Assembly (NCBI GenBank): GCA_016712175.1
Contig: JADJRQ010000001.1
Location: 868,001-932,000, forward strand
DNA: 64,000 nucleotides
Origin: Solirubrobacterales bacterium
GTDB lineage: Bacteria > Actinomycetota > Thermoleophilia > Solirubrobacterales > 70-9
Direction: 5' to 3'
Positions 7,999 to 20,066 of the stretch are shown here, in pieces (position 1 is the first letter of the stretch; each line of letters starts with the position of its first letter). The notes under the pieces are model-generated. The model made no database searches. It saw only the letters and a program-made list of their open reading frames with translations, and was not told the DNA's origin. The position numbers were made by a program, and so were the translations under genes.

Positions 7999-8916
7999 CT
8001 AACGCCGGCGTTTCTTCTTCTTCGGTGGCTGGGGAGGTGGCTTTGCCGCTGCCGCCATCTCAGGCGTGGGCACTACGGGAGCCGGGATGAACTTGTTCAC
8101 CGCAGCCTGCTGACCGATCGTCCAGACGTTGGTCGTGATCCAGTAGACCACCAGACCGGCCGGGAAAGAGATGATGAAGGGGATGAAGATGAACGGCAGG
8201 ACCATCATCAGGATCTTCTGGTTGCGATCGCCGGTGGTCGCGGTGATCATGCCCGAGATCAGCTGGGTTCCGACGTAGAGGATCATCAGCGTGATCAGGA
8301 CGGCTCCGACGGCGTTGGCCGTGAGGTCGGGGATGAAGAAGAACTTTTCACCGAAGTTTGAGACGCCATCAGTCAGAGGCTTGATCGTGCTGAAATGGTG
8401 AAGCACGTTGTCGAACTGATTCGCGGTTACGTCGCCCGCGGCCACCAGCGCGCTTTTCTGCTTTTCGAAGTCGGCGGCCGTGGCGGAGTTCTGGACCGCA
8501 CTGAACGGAACGTCACCGCAAGACATCGACTCCTGGCCACACATGTCTTCACGGAGCGGGCCTTTGAGCGTGTAGAAGAGGGTGATGAAGATCGGCAGCT
8601 GGGCCAGCAACGGAATGCAGGAGGCCAGCGGGTTGATCTTGTTCTCCTTGTAGAAGTTCATCATCTCCTGCGAGAGGCGCTGACGATCGTTCTTGTACTT
8701 CTCCTGGAGAGCCTTGATCTGGGGCTGGAAGGCCTGTAGGGCGCGCATGCCCTTGAGCTGCTTGTAGGTCAGGGGGATGAGCAGTGCCCTGGTGCAGATC
8801 GTGAGCAGCACGATCGCAAAGCCCCACTGGAGGCCGATGTTGAAGTGGAAGTAGGAGAGAACCGCGTTGGCGGCGTCTATCAGTGGCTGAAGTATGTGTG
8901 CTTCTAAGGGGATCAA
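7999..8916 (-). CDS. yidC: Membrane protein insertase YidC
   Basis: A 305-residue YidC/Oxa1 family insertase with five membrane segments. The family core is visible: QWGFAIVLLTICTRALLIPLTYKQ, a cytoplasmic coiled hairpin (LQEKYKNDRQRLSQEMMNFYKE), and NPLASCIPLLAQLPIFITLF. It inserts membrane proteins alone or with SecYEG. The C-terminus is a proline-rich basic tail (PPPQPPKKKKRRR) that may touch ribosomes. It begins at TTG (8914-8916), overlapping the yidD stop as TTGA, so the two are translationally coupled. Confidence 0.95.
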   Translation of the reverse strand: MIPLEAHILQPLIDAANAVLSYFHFNIGLQWGFAIVLLTICTRALLIPLTYKQLKGMRALQAFQPQIKALQEKYKNDRQRLSQEMMNFYKENKINPLASCIPLLAQLPIFITLFYTLKGPLREDMCGQESMSCGDVPFSAVQNSATAADFEKQKSALVAAGDVTANQFDNVLHHFSTIKPLTDGVSNFGEKFFFIPDLTANAVGAVLITLMILYVGTQLISGMITATTGDRNQKILMMVLPFIFIPFIISFPAGLVVYWITTNVWTIGQQAAVNKFIPAPVVPTPEMAAAAKPPPQPPKKKKRRR

Positions 8917-9188
8917 CGCGGTTTCGACTCTCCGTGGTAATCGGCCGGATCCATGGGCCCGACCTTCAAAGTGAATGTTTCCCGCACGGGGTCGAAGCCT
9001 CCGTGGCTAAAAGGATTGCAGCGCAGAATTCGCCAGCAGGCGAGAACTGTACCCCGTAAGACACCGAAACGTTCTACCGCCTGCACCGCATAGGTCGAAC
9101 AACTGGGTTCGTACTTGCACCGTCGGGGCAGCATCGGGGAGAGCCAGCGGCGATAGGCGAAGACCGGCGCGAGCCAGATCCGTTTCAC
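8913..9188 (-). CDS. yidD: Membrane protein insertion efficiency factor YidD
   Basis: A 91-residue protein if it starts at GTG 9186-9188 (VKRIWLAPVFAYRRWLSP), which overlaps the rnpA stop as GTGA. An upstream in-frame start at 9233 would need a larger overlap. Family motifs are RCKYEPSCSTYAVQA and WRILRCNPFSHGGFDPV with three conserved cysteines. YidD helps YidC-mediated insertion. The start codon lies inside a parS-like palindrome (separate entry). Confidence 0.92.
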   Translation of the reverse strand: MKRIWLAPVFAYRRWLSPMLPRRCKYEPSCSTYAVQAVERFGVLRGTVLACWRILRCNPFSHGGFDPVRETFTLKVGPMDPADYHGESKPR

Positions 9189-9196
9189 GTGGAACG
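9181..9196. promoter_or_regulatory. parS-like ParB binding site
   Basis: CGTTTCACGTGGAACG matches the parS consensus TGTTTCACGTGAAACA at 13 of 16 positions, with a perfect CACGTG core and TTC/GAA flanks. It lies 650 bases from dnaA, within the rnpA/yidD overlap, and contains the yidD GTG start. Coding use may constrain it. No other CACGTG that I found in the window keeps these flanks. Confidence 0.6.
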
Positions 9197-9568
9197 CTTG
9201 TCCTGGCTCATTGCGAGGACCTCGTCGACACATTCGAGGGCTCCTTCGAGCCCACGCTCCTCAATCACCTCGCCCACACTGGGCCGGGCCACAAGGACGA
9301 AATCGTGCTCGGCCGTGGCACGATCCACCCGCGTCCAGAACGCTTCTTTCAAGACCCGCTTGATCCTGTTTCTGGTGACGGCATCCCCCAGCTTCTTCGA
9401 AACAGAGATGCCCAGACGGATCTCCTCGGGCCCACCCTCGGCCCGATCAAAGCGGTAAAGCACGAGGTGGCGGGTCGCCTTGGACGACCCCTCCTTGTAA
9501 ACCCGTTTGAAGTCTCCGCTGCGGGAGAGCCTTCGGCGTCTGGGGGACCCAGCGCCGGAAGCCGACAT
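9185..9568 (-). CDS. rnpA: Ribonuclease P protein component
   Basis: A 127-residue basic protein with the family signature RNRIKRVLKEAFW and the N-terminal LSRSGDFKRVYKEG. It is the protein cofactor of RNase P, which matures tRNA 5' ends. It starts two bases after the rpmH stop and ends overlapping yidD, the conserved rpmH-rnpA-yidD-yidC order. Length is normal for Actinomycetota. Confidence 0.95.
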   Translation of the reverse strand: MSASGAGSPRRRRLSRSGDFKRVYKEGSSKATRHLVLYRFDRAEGGPEEIRLGISVSKKLGDAVTRNRIKRVLKEAFWTRVDRATAEHDFVLVARPSVGEVIEERGLEGALECVDEVLAMSQDKRST

Positions 9569-9570
9569 CG

Positions 9571-9705
9571 TCAGACGGCGAGACGCTTGCGGCCCTTGCG
9601 CCGGCGGCGGCGGATGACATCGCGGCCACCCTTGGTGCTCATCCGGACGCGAAATCCGTGGGTCTTGGCTCGCTTACGCTTCTTTGGTTGGTAGGTACGC
9701 TTCAT
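9571..9705 (-). CDS. rpmH: 50S ribosomal protein L34
   Basis: A 44-residue reading frame from ATG 9705 to TGA 9571. It begins [19 protein letters not shown] and ends [12 protein letters not shown], the complete L34 sequence pattern. It is the first gene of the leftward rpmH-rnpA-yidD-yidC block and is divergent from dnaA. Confidence 0.97.
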   Translation of the reverse strand: MKRTYQPKKRKRAKTHGFRVRMSTKGGRDVIRRRRRKGRKRLAV

Positions 9706-9846
9706 CGGATCGGGCAGTATACGGGTCTTTCAGTCAAGTGGAAGGCCGAAGATCTTTTCTCCGCGATTTGCGGGGGGCACTCCCCTCGCGGGATCGTCCG
9801 GAGGTATGGTCGCCACTAGCCGTCACCCGCCCCATCCGAAGCGGAC

Positions 9847-11220
9847 ATGAACTCCTTTCTGAAACCCCACAGACCAGACCACAAGCCATCTTCTGACGAT
9901 CAGACCCGATCTCTCGAGTTGATCTGGTCCGAGGTTCGCCGTCAACTTTCCGCGAGCCTCCCGGAGCCCACCTACCGGATGTGGCTGGCTCCGGTCAAGC
10001 CCATCGGCCTGCGTGGAAGCACCCTCCACCTCGAAGCTCCGGACAACGTCACCACCTGGGTCGACCGTCGTTATTCGTCGATGATCCTGACCGCCATCGC
10101 CGACGCCGATCCATCGGTCACCGCGATCAGCTTCGAACCTCTTGCCGCTGAAACCAGATCCGGTCCGACTTCATCCGTCCAGGCCCCCGGCCCCAACCCG
10201 ACCCACATCTTCGACCGTTTTGTGATCGGTCCCGGCAACCACCTCGCCCACGCCGCCGCCCTGGCCGTCGCCGAGGCTCCTTCCGAGGCCTATAACCCCC
10301 TCTTCCTCCACGGCCCTCCCGGCCTTGGCAAGACCCACCTGCTCGGTGCCATCGCCAACTACCTCGAGCAGAACGTCCCTGAACTCAGGGTCCTCTATAC
10401 AAACGCCGAAGCGTTCACCGCAGAGTTCGTCGGATCACTCAAAGCCGATGGCATCACCGCCTTCAAGCGCCGCTACCGCGACATCGACGTGCTGCTCATC
10501 GACGACATCCAGTTCATCGCCGGCAAGCCGGCGACCGAGGAGGAGTTCTTCCACACCTTCAATGCCCTCCACGAGTCAGGGAGTCAGATCGTCCTGTCTG
10601 CCGATCGGACTCCCGGCGAGATATCAACCCTGGCCGACCGCCTCAGCGATCGCTTCGAGTGGGGTCTCACCGTTCCCCTCGACTCTCCAAACCTGGCGAC
10701 CAGGCTCACCGTTCTCCGACATCTCGTCACTGAAGCCGGCCTCGAGATCACCGATCAGGAGGCCCTCACCATGCTTGCCCGCCGGGTTGAAACCAATCTG
10801 AGGCAGCTCCACGGAGCCCTGACCCGCACCATCGCTGAGGCTTCGCTCAGCTCCACACCACTCAGCTCCGAGCTGATTGGCCGCATATTCCCGTCGCGTG
10901 TAACTGACTCTGCTCCGGTAACCCCCGAGGGCATCCGCGAGATCACCGCTCGTCATTTCATGACTGACACCGAAACTCTGGTCTCCCGCAAACGGGACCA
11001 GCGAACCTCCAACGCCCGCCACATCGCGATCTACCTGACCAGGGAGATGACCAACCTCTCCTTACCCCAGATCGGTGAGCTCTACGGTGGACGCGACCAC
11101 TCCACCGTCCTCAACTCGATCGACCGGATCGACGAACGCATCTCGGTTGATCCCGAGGTAACTACCGCTGTGGACACTTTGCGAGCAACTATCCACAGTC
11201 AGGCTGACCAGACCCGATGA
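9847..11220 (+). CDS. dnaA: Chromosomal replication initiator DnaA
   Basis: A 457-residue AAA+ initiator. Domain I is near residues 18-95 (IWSEVRRQLSASL), with a short linker. The AAA+ domain begins near residue 115 with FDRFVIGPGNHLAHAA, Walker A GPPGLGKTHLL and Walker B VLLIDDIQFIAGK. The C-terminal DnaA-box-binding signature GGRDHSTVLNSIDRI lies near residue 415. It opens oriC and loads helicase. It is divergent from rpmH across 141 bases in which I see no good DnaA boxes. The best boxes lie at and beyond its 3' end. Confidence 0.97.
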   Translation: MNSFLKPHRPDHKPSSDDQTRSLELIWSEVRRQLSASLPEPTYRMWLAPVKPIGLRGSTLHLEAPDNVTTWVDRRYSSMILTAIADADPSVTAISFEPLAAETRSGPTSSVQAPGPNPTHIFDRFVIGPGNHLAHAAALAVAEAPSEAYNPLFLHGPPGLGKTHLLGAIANYLEQNVPELRVLYTNAEAFTAEFVGSLKADGITAFKRRYRDIDVLLIDDIQFIAGKPATEEEFFHTFNALHESGSQIVLSADRTPGEISTLADRLSDRFEWGLTVPLDSPNLATRLTVLRHLVTEAGLEITDQEALTMLARRVETNLRQLHGALTRTIAEASLSSTPLSSELIGRIFPSRVTDSAPVTPEGIREITARHFMTDTETLVSRKRDQRTSNARHIAIYLTREMTNLSLPQIGELYGGRDHSTVLNSIDRIDERISVDPEVTTAVDTLRATIHSQADQTR

Positions 11221-11350
11221 GCCGCCGAGCCACTTGCGACAATCAAGGGCTACCAAACGTCTTTCCACAGCGCAAACCCGACCGCCATGCGGTTTGCCCC
11301 GCTTTCCCATACCTTCCACAGACCTACCTAATCAATAGAGGTAAGAACAA
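11169..11350. other. oriC: Candidate replication origin (oriC) with DnaA-box-like sites
   Basis: Four sites resemble the DnaA box TTATCCACA or its complement: TGTGGACAC (11169-11177), CTATCCACA (11189-11197, one mismatch), CTTTCCACA (11261-11269) and CCTTCCACA (11312-11320). They cover the end of dnaA and the dnaA-dnaN gap. The AT-richer stretch follows near 11322-11350. This is the commonest oriC position in Actinomycetota. None is a perfect consensus box, so the call rests on clustering and context. Confidence 0.5.
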
Positions 11351-12463
11351 TTGAAGTTCTCAATCAAGAACTCTGAGCTTTCCGCAAAGCTAGCTCTCGT
11401 TGCCAGAACCGTTGCCACCGGTGGAGGCACCCCTGCCCTCGGCGGAATTCTGGTCGAGAGCCAAGAAGGACGCCTTTCCTTCAGTTCGACCGACGGCAAC
11501 CTCAGTTTGCGGGTTCCGGTTCACCTCGAAGGATCGATCGACGGCGACGGGAAGGTCCTTCTCCCTGGCCGTCTGTTTGCCGACATCTCGCGTCTACTCG
11601 GTTCCGGCCAGTCGGAGATCGAGTACCGCCAGACCGAGCGCGACGTCGCGATTACTTCCGGGAGCTCCAACTTCCACATCCGCACACTCGCCAGCGACGA
11701 TTTTCCGCCGCTACCCCAGGCCGGCGACGCGACGATCTCTCTGGGTCGTGACTCCCTGCTGTCGACCATTGACCTGGTAGCCCGCGCCGCCTCACGCGAC
11801 GACATGCGCCCGGTTCTGACCAGCGTCCAGGTGCTGGCGACGGGGGACGAGATGACCATGGTCGCCACGGACTCATACCGGCTGGCGGTCAAGCAGACCA
11901 AGCTGAAGGAGCCGGTCGCGGTCGACCTCGACAAGAACATTCCGGCTCAGGCGCTGAAAGAACTTTCACGACTCCTCTCGTCTTCCGAGGCCGAATCGAT
12001 CAAGTTGACCGTCACCGACCGAGTGGTCATTTTCGTGGTCGACGGTGCCGTGCTTTCCACGACCACGGTCGACGGCCAGTTCCCGAAATACCAGCAGCTC
12101 TTTCCCGAGACCTACGAGCACGACGTCCGCTTGCCGCGGGCCGAACTGCTGGAATCAGTCAAGCGGGTCAGCCAGATGGCTCAGAAGAACCGGCCGCTGA
12201 AGGTGACCCTGTCACCGGGAGAAATCACCATCTCAGCCGACACGCCTGACCTCGGTGACGCCGAAGAGAAGCTGCCGGCCAACTTCGATGGCGAGGAGCT
12301 GAGCATTGGTTTCAACCATGAGTTCTTCCGCGACGGGATTGAGGCGATCCAGGGCGACGAGGTTCTGCTGCGACTCATTTCGCCGCTGCGGCCAGGGCTG
12401 CTCCAGCCGGTCGAAGGTGACGACTACCGTTACCTCGTCATGCCGATCCGGCTGAACGAGTAA
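11351..12463 (+). CDS. dnaN: DNA polymerase III sliding clamp, beta subunit
   Basis: A 370-residue clamp protein covering the three repeated clamp domains, starting at TTG 11351 after GAGGT. Visible family segments are MKFSIKNSELSAKLALV, TDGNLSLRVP, MVATDSYRLAVK near residue 170 and the C-terminal YLVMPIRLNE. It tethers polymerase III to DNA. It is followed four bases later by recF, so dnaN-recF-dciA form one tight unit. Confidence 0.97.
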   Translation: MKFSIKNSELSAKLALVARTVATGGGTPALGGILVESQEGRLSFSSTDGNLSLRVPVHLEGSIDGDGKVLLPGRLFADISRLLGSGQSEIEYRQTERDVAITSGSSNFHIRTLASDDFPPLPQAGDATISLGRDSLLSTIDLVARAASRDDMRPVLTSVQVLATGDEMTMVATDSYRLAVKQTKLKEPVAVDLDKNIPAQALKELSRLLSSSEAESIKLTVTDRVVIFVVDGAVLSTTTVDGQFPKYQQLFPETYEHDVRLPRAELLESVKRVSQMAQKNRPLKVTLSPGEITISADTPDLGDAEEKLPANFDGEELSIGFNHEFFRDGIEAIQGDEVLLRLISPLRPGLLQPVEGDDYRYLVMPIRLNE

Positions 12464-12467
12464 GCAC

Positions 12468-13640
12468 ATGCGCGTGGCTTCGGTCGCCGCCGACAGCCTG
12501 CGGTCGCTGGAGAAAGCCGAACTTACACTCGACCCGCACCTGACCGCGATCGTCGGGCCGAACGGTGCCGGCAAGACCAACCTGGTCGAGGCGATTTACT
12601 TCGGATTGACCGGCCGTTCCTTCCGGACCGCCGACCGGCGCGATCTGATCCCCTTCGGATCGACTTACGCCCGGTGCCGGATCTCGGTCAGTGACGACCG
12701 GGGGATCGAGCACGAATTCATGTCGTCGACGAGCCGGTCGGAGGGGTCGAGGTTCACGATGGACGGAGCCGCGATCGAACGGGCTGACGCAGCCGGGTTC
12801 CGGCCGATGGTCACGGTTTTCTCCCCGGACCGGCTCGAACTGGTCAAGGGCCCACCGGCACTTCGCCGGGCGCACCTTGACTCCTACATCGCCGCCCGCT
12901 GGCCGTCACGTGGTGAACTTCGAAAAAAGTTCGGTCGGGCACTGGCCCAGCGCAATGCTTTGATCAGCCGGATTCAGACCGGCGCGGCCGGCCGCGACCA
13001 GGTACCGGCATGGGACCAGCAGGTGGCAGAGTCGGGCGCCGAGCTGAGCACGGTCCGATCCGAGGCGGTTGAGGAACTGGCCGGGGTTTTCCCCGGCCTC
13101 GCCGGCGAATTGGGCCTGGTGGGGGAGAGCTCGATCGAGTACCGGGCGGGATCTTCGACTGATGCCGCGGAGATCCGCGCCGGGCTGGAGGAACGCATCG
13201 AGAACGACATTCGGCTTGGCCGGACTTCCTGGGGCCCCCACCACGACGAGGTCAGACTCGACTTCAATGGCCGGCAACTTCGCCGCTTCGGTTCCCAGGG
13301 GCAACAGCGCCTTGGGTTGCTGACACTTCTTTTTTCCGAACGGAACGCCCTGCTGGCCGGCGGTGCCCCGGCCCCACTGATGTTGCTCGATGACGTCATG
13401 TCCGAACTCGACGGCGAGCGCCGCAACAGGCTGGTGTCCCGGCTGCTCGAGGGTGGACAAAGCGTGATCACCGCAGCCGAGGCCGAATTGATTCCATCGC
13501 GGGACGATCTGCACAAGATCGAGTTCTCAGAGATTGCCGGCAGGCCCGGGTCAGCTCCGGAAGACGCCGAGGCCGCAGACGAAGCGGAGACCAAAAGCTC
13601 ACCCTTGGAAGTACCGGCAGAGGAGCCGGTGGACCCTTGA
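12468..13640 (+). CDS. recF: DNA replication and repair protein RecF
   Basis: A 390-residue SMC-like ATPase. Walker A is VGPNGAGKTNLVEAIYF near residue 29. The ABC signature region (FGSQGQQRLGLLTLLFSER) and Walker B (PLMLLDDVMSELDGERR) lie near residues 270-315. It helps load RecA at gaps through RecFOR. The last 40 residues are an acidic extension (PEDAEAADEAETKSS) beyond the conserved fold. Its stop overlaps the TTG start of dciA (TTGA). Confidence 0.95.
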   Translation: MRVASVAADSLRSLEKAELTLDPHLTAIVGPNGAGKTNLVEAIYFGLTGRSFRTADRRDLIPFGSTYARCRISVSDDRGIEHEFMSSTSRSEGSRFTMDGAAIERADAAGFRPMVTVFSPDRLELVKGPPALRRAHLDSYIAARWPSRGELRKKFGRALAQRNALISRIQTGAAGRDQVPAWDQQVAESGAELSTVRSEAVEELAGVFPGLAGELGLVGESSIEYRAGSSTDAAEIRAGLEERIENDIRLGRTSWGPHHDEVRLDFNGRQLRRFGSQGQQRLGLLTLLFSERNALLAGGAPAPLMLLDDVMSELDGERRNRLVSRLLEGGQSVITAAEAELIPSRDDLHKIEFSEIAGRPGSAPEDAEAADEAETKSSPLEVPAEEPVDP

Positions 13641-13939
13641 GGGACGAACGCCGTCGAAGTGCGCGGCCGAAGCGCATCGGCGACACCCTGGACCGCGCCC
13701 TCGGCCCGGTCACACCGATGACCCCGCTGGCCGAGCTTCAGCGGATCTGGCCTTCGGTTGCCGGCCCGGAGATCGCAGCCGTGACTTCAGTGTCAGATGA
13801 GCGTGACGGAACAGTGACAATCGAGTGCGAGAGCGCCGTCTGGGCGGCCGAATTGGAGATGATGGGAGCCCAGTTCCGGGAAAAGCTCCGCCCCCTCATG
13901 GGCGAGCACACGCCCGAAAAACTGCGTTTTCGGGCCTGA
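13637..13939 (+). CDS. dciA: DciA-type replicative helicase loader (DUF721)
   Basis: A 100-residue protein with the DUF721 pattern: IGDTLDRALG, LQRIWPSVAGPEIAAVTS, VTIECESAVWAAELEMM, LRPLMG. DciA proteins load the DnaB helicase in bacteria that lack DnaC/DnaI. Its place between recF and gyrB is typical of Actinomycetota. It begins with TTG overlapping the recF stop, which implies translational coupling. Confidence 0.88.
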   Translation: MRDERRRSARPKRIGDTLDRALGPVTPMTPLAELQRIWPSVAGPEIAAVTSVSDERDGTVTIECESAVWAAELEMMGAQFREKLRPLMGEHTPEKLRFRA

Positions 13940-14038
13940 CGCGGCCCGGATCCAGCAAGCGGGTTTCCGTAACTACACAAAATATGCGTTTTTGCAGGAC
14001 TTTTTAAGATCGGGGAGGCGGGTTAATCCGGCGGTGAC

Positions 14039-14047
14039 TGGTATAAT
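14039..14047 (+). promoter_or_regulatory. Extended -10 promoter of gyrB
   Basis: TGGTATAAT is a perfect extended -10 element (TGnTATAAT) in the 203-base dciA-gyrB gap. No good TTGACA lies at the proper distance upstream, which fits an extended -10 promoter. The leader to the gyrB TTG start would be about 90 bases. A poorly conserved AT-rich run (TTTTTAAGAT) sits just upstream. Confidence 0.6.
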
Positions 14048-14142
14048 TAGTACTTGATTCGCGGCATCACCCCGGCTCGCAATTTAAGTCGCTGAGCCGA
14101 GCCGCACGGTGGCCGCAGAGCAGATTTCCTGAAAGGTAGTAA

Positions 14143-16553
<2,411 letters not shown>

Positions 16554-16595
16554 TTCACCTGAATTGATGAACCCGCCCGCCGGGAACGAGGCCTG

Positions 16596-19202
16596 ATGGC
16601 GCTCGAAGCCCTGACCGGCCACATCGAGGAGCGCGAACTCGAACTCGAGATGCGTTCGTCCTACATCGACTACGCGATGAGCGTGATCGTCGGACGGGCC
16701 CTGCCTGATGTTCGCGACGGGCTGAAGCCCGTCCACCGCCGTGTGCTTTTCGGCATGCACGACCTCGGCCTCCAGCCGAACCGTCCGTACCGGAAGAGCG
16801 CCACGATCGTCGGTGAAGTCATGGGCAAGTACCACCCTCATGGTGACGCTTCGATCTACGACACCCTGGTCCGGATGTCGCAGGAGTTCTCGCTCCGGTA
16901 CCCGCTGGTCGACGGCCAGGGCAACTTCGGTTCGATCGACGACGACTCGGCCGCCGCCATGCGGTACACCGAGGCCCGGCTCACCCGTCTGGCGACGGAG
17001 ATGCTGCGAGACATCGATTCGGACACGGTCGAGTTCGGCCCGAATTACGACGAGTCCCAGCGCGAGCCACTGGTCCTTCCGGCGCGCTTCCCGAACCTGC
17101 TGGTCAACGGAGCCTCTGGCATCGCAGTTGGTATGGCGACCAACATCCCGCCGCACAACCTGCCTGAAGTGGCCGGCGCCGTAGCCGCTTACATCGACGA
17201 TCCGGAGATCAATCTTGAAGGGCTGATGGAGCACGTCAAGGGCCCCGACTTCCCAGGCGGCGGCATCATGGACCCGAGCAACATCCGTGAGGCCTACGCC
17301 ACCGGCCGCGGCAGCGTCCGGGTTCGCGGCAAGGTCCACTCGGAGCCGCTCAAGGGCGGCAAGGACGCGCTGATCGTCACTGAACTTCCGTACACCGTCA
17401 AGAAGGGCGGCGACGCAGGCTTCATCGTCAAGATCGCCACCCTGGTCCGGGACAAGAAGCTCGAAGGGATCTCCGACCTGCGCGACGAGACCGACCGCAC
17501 CGGTATGCGCGTGGTGATCGAACTCAAGCGCGGAGCGATGCCGAGCGTGGTGCTCGACAACCTCTACAAGAAGACCCAGCTACAGACTTCGTTCGGCATG
17601 AACATGGTCTCGCTGGTCGAAGGCGTGCCGAGGACCCTTGGTCTGAAGGACATGATCAAGTACTACGTCGAGCACCAGCGCGAAGTAGTCACCCGCCGGA
17701 CCCAGTTCAAGCTGCGACGGGCTGAAGCCAGGGCCCACATCCTCGAAGGCCTGCTGATCGCGCTCGACAACCTCGATGCAGTCATCGCCCTGATCCGCGG
17801 TTCATCCGACCCGGACATCGCCCGCGAGGGTCTGATCGAACAGTTCGAACTAAGCCGCGAGCAGGCCCAGGCCATCCTCGACATGCGCCTCCAGCGCCTG
17901 ACCGCTCTCGAGTCGGACAAGATCCGGGCCGAGCACGCCGAGCTGATGGAACTGATCGGTGAACTTCGGGCGATCCTCGGCGACGAGAACCGCATTTACG
18001 CGATTGTCAAGGAAGAGCTGCTGGAGATCACCGAAAAGTACGGCGACGAGCGCCGCACGGACATTCAGCCGTTCGGTGGCGACATCAGCATCGAAGACAC
18101 GATCGCCGAGCAGCAGATGGTCGTTTCGCTGACCAACTCCGGATACGTCAAGCGGATTTCGCCAGACTCCTACCGCCAGCAGCATCGCGGCGGGGTGGGG
18201 GTCACCGGGATGAACCTCAAGGAAGGCGACTACATCGAGCATCTGCGCATCTGCTCGACCCACGACTACCTGCTGTTCTTCAGCAACTTCGGCAAGGTCT
18301 ACCGCAAGAAGGTCTACGAACTTCCGGAAGGCGCCCGTACGGCCCGTGGCAGCGCTCTGGTCAACCTCCTGCCGCTGCGCGAAGGCGAGCGGATTATGGA
18401 CGTGATCCCGACCCGCGACTTCAAGGAGAACAGGTACCTCGTCTTCGCGACGGCCGCAGGTCAGATCAAGAAGACCGAATTCATCGATTACAACACGCGG
18501 ATCGAAGCCGACGGCATCATCGCCATCAAGATCCGCGAAGACGACGAACTGGTCGGAGTGCAGCTGACATCCGGTGAAGATGACCTCTTGATGGTCTCGA
18601 AGTCGGGGCATGCCTCACGCTTCAACGAGGACCAGACCCGGCCGATGGGCCGTGGCACCAGCGGTGTGCGTGGCATGAACGTCAGCCAGAAGGGCAACCG
18701 TGTGCTGGCGCTTGCGGTCGCCCGCGATGACGCCGAGTTGCTGGTCGTCACCGAGAACGGCTTCGGAAAACGGACCGACATCTCCGAATACCCGGTCAAG
18801 AACCGTGGTACCAAGGGCGTGCTGACCGCGAAACTGACCGAAGCCAAGGGTGGCCTCGCCGGAGCGCTCATCGTGCGTGAGCATCAGGAACTGCTCTTCA
18901 TCACCCAGAACGGCATGGTCCAGCGGACCACCGTCTCCGGAATCCGGAAGACGGGCCGGGCGACCCAGGGGGTCAAGGCGATGAACGTTCGTGAAGCCGA
19001 TCACATCAGCGCCGTCGCCCTGGTCGTCGAATCTGACACCTCGACCCCCGGCGAAGAGGAAATGGAGCAGGACGAGCTCAGCCCGACCGAGCCCGGTGAC
19101 GAAAGCTCAGCTGAGGTCGCGGCCGAAGCCACTTCCGAAGAGGCCGGCGCCGAAGCAGGCCAGGCCGAGCCGGCCGGCGAATCCGAGTCCGAAGAAGGTT
19201 GA
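16596..19202 (+). CDS. gyrA: DNA gyrase subunit A
   Basis: An 868-residue subunit that cuts and rejoins DNA. The catalytic tyrosine is Y124 in [11 protein letters not shown]. The quinolone-resistance region reads [13 protein letters not shown], with alanine at residue 85 where E. coli has Ser83; the same Ala occurs naturally in mycobacteria. The C-terminal beta-pinwheel has the wrapping motif as QHRGGVG, a variant of QRRGGKG. The last 55 residues are acidic and low in complexity ([15 protein letters not shown] onward). It follows gyrB by 42 bases. Confidence 0.97.
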   Translation: MALEALTGHIEERELELEMRSSYIDYAMSVIVGRALPDVRDGLKPVHRRVLFGMHDLGLQPNRPYRKSATIVGEVMGKYHPHGDASIYDTLVRMSQEFSLRYPLVDGQGNFGSIDDDSAAAMRYTEARLTRLATEMLRDIDSDTVEFGPNYDESQREPLVLPARFPNLLVNGASGIAVGMATNIPPHNLPEVAGAVAAYIDDPEINLEGLMEHVKGPDFPGGGIMDPSNIREAYATGRGSVRVRGKVHSEPLKGGKDALIVTELPYTVKKGGDAGFIVKIATLVRDKKLEGISDLRDETDRTGMRVVIELKRGAMPSVVLDNLYKKTQLQTSFGMNMVSLVEGVPRTLGLKDMIKYYVEHQREVVTRRTQFKLRRAEARAHILEGLLIALDNLDAVIALIRGSSDPDIAREGLIEQFELSREQAQAILDMRLQRLTALESDKIRAEHAELMELIGELRAILGDENRIYAIVKEELLEITEKYGDERRTDIQPFGGDISIEDTIAEQQMVVSLTNSGYVKRISPDSYRQQHRGGVGVTGMNLKEGDYIEHLRICSTHDYLLFFSNFGKVYRKKVYELPEGARTARGSALVNLLPLREGERIMDVIPTRDFKENRYLVFATAAGQIKKTEFIDYNTRIEADGIIAIKIREDDELVGVQLTSGEDDLLMVSKSGHASRFNEDQTRPMGRGTSGVRGMNVSQKGNRVLALAVARDDAELLVVTENGFGKRTDISEYPVKNRGTKGVLTAKLTEAKGGLAGALIVREHQELLFITQNGMVQRTTVSGIRKTGRATQGVKAMNVREADHISAVALVVESDTSTPGEEEMEQDELSPTEPGDESSAEVAAEATSEEAGAEAGQAEPAGESESEEG

Positions 19203-19204
19203 GT

Positions 19205-20062
19205 TCAGGCGGAGTTGGTGGGTGATCCCGGGTAGGACCCGAGGATCGTCACCGACTCGGCTTTGCTTTTCAGGCCGTTGATCGCGGCCGCCACACCGGA
19301 GTCGGTGTCCTGGCCTTCGACGTCGATGAAGAAGAGGTAGCTGCCGAGACGGCGGCGGCGAGGGCGAGACTCGATTCGGACCAGGTTGATGTTCCGGCCC
19401 GAAAACTCGAGCAGGGCTTCCACGAGGCCCCCGGGATGGTCCGTCCCGAGCTCGGAGAAGACCAGGGTGGTTTTCCAGACCGTTCCTTCGTGGGAAACCG
19501 GCTGGTCATCGCGACTCCCGAGCCAGACGAAACGGGTCACGTTGCCCGGCTCGTCTTCGATGCCCTCGCGGAGGATCCGGCAGTCGTAAAGCGCGGCGGC
19601 GGAAGCCGGGGCGAGAGCGGCGATCGGTTCGTTGCTCCCGCTGACCATCAGGACGGCTGAACTGGTGCTGTCGGCAACGTCCAGCTTTGCATTCGGAAGG
19701 TCGTCGCGAAGAAACCGGGCGCACTGGGCCAGGGGCTGGGGATGCGAGATAACGGATGCGATCTGGTCGAGGTTCAGATCGGTCCGGGCGATCAGCGCCG
19801 AGCGGATCTGATGGTCGTACTCGCCGAGGATGGCAACGTTGTCGGCCTGATCGAAGAGGCCGTCGAGCGTTCCGCGGATCGAACCTTCGATCGAATTCTC
19901 AATCGGCGAAAGCGCGCGGTCGGCCTTTCCGGCACCGATCGCTTCGACGACGTCGCGGATCGTGTCGCAGGGCACAGGTTCAAAACCATCAGGGGCGAAC
20001 CTGCTCTGGCGGAGCGCATCTTCACTGAAGGTGCCGGCCGGCCCGAGGTAGGCGATTCGCAA
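19205..20062 (-). CDS. pheA: Prephenate dehydratase
   Basis: A 285-residue enzyme if started at TTG 20060-20062, five bases after the upstream gene's stop; a longer frame reaches 20119. It converts prephenate to phenylpyruvate in phenylalanine synthesis. Seen are LGPAGTFSEDALRQ, SPIENSIEGSIRGTLD, the catalytic NVTRFVWLG (TRF) and a C-terminal ACT domain with IESRPRRRRLGSYLFF, whose ESRP motif binds phenylalanine for feedback inhibition. The gene converges on gyrA with only two bases between stops. Confidence 0.93.
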   Translation of the reverse strand: MRIAYLGPAGTFSEDALRQSRFAPDGFEPVPCDTIRDVVEAIGAGKADRALSPIENSIEGSIRGTLDGLFDQADNVAILGEYDHQIRSALIARTDLNLDQIASVISHPQPLAQCARFLRDDLPNAKLDVADSTSSAVLMVSGSNEPIAALAPASAAALYDCRILREGIEDEPGNVTRFVWLGSRDDQPVSHEGTVWKTTLVFSELGTDHPGGLVEALLEFSGRNINLVRIESRPRRRRLGSYLFFIDVEGQDTDSGVAAAINGLKSKAESVTILGSYPGSPTNSA

Positions 20063-20066
20063 GGGG

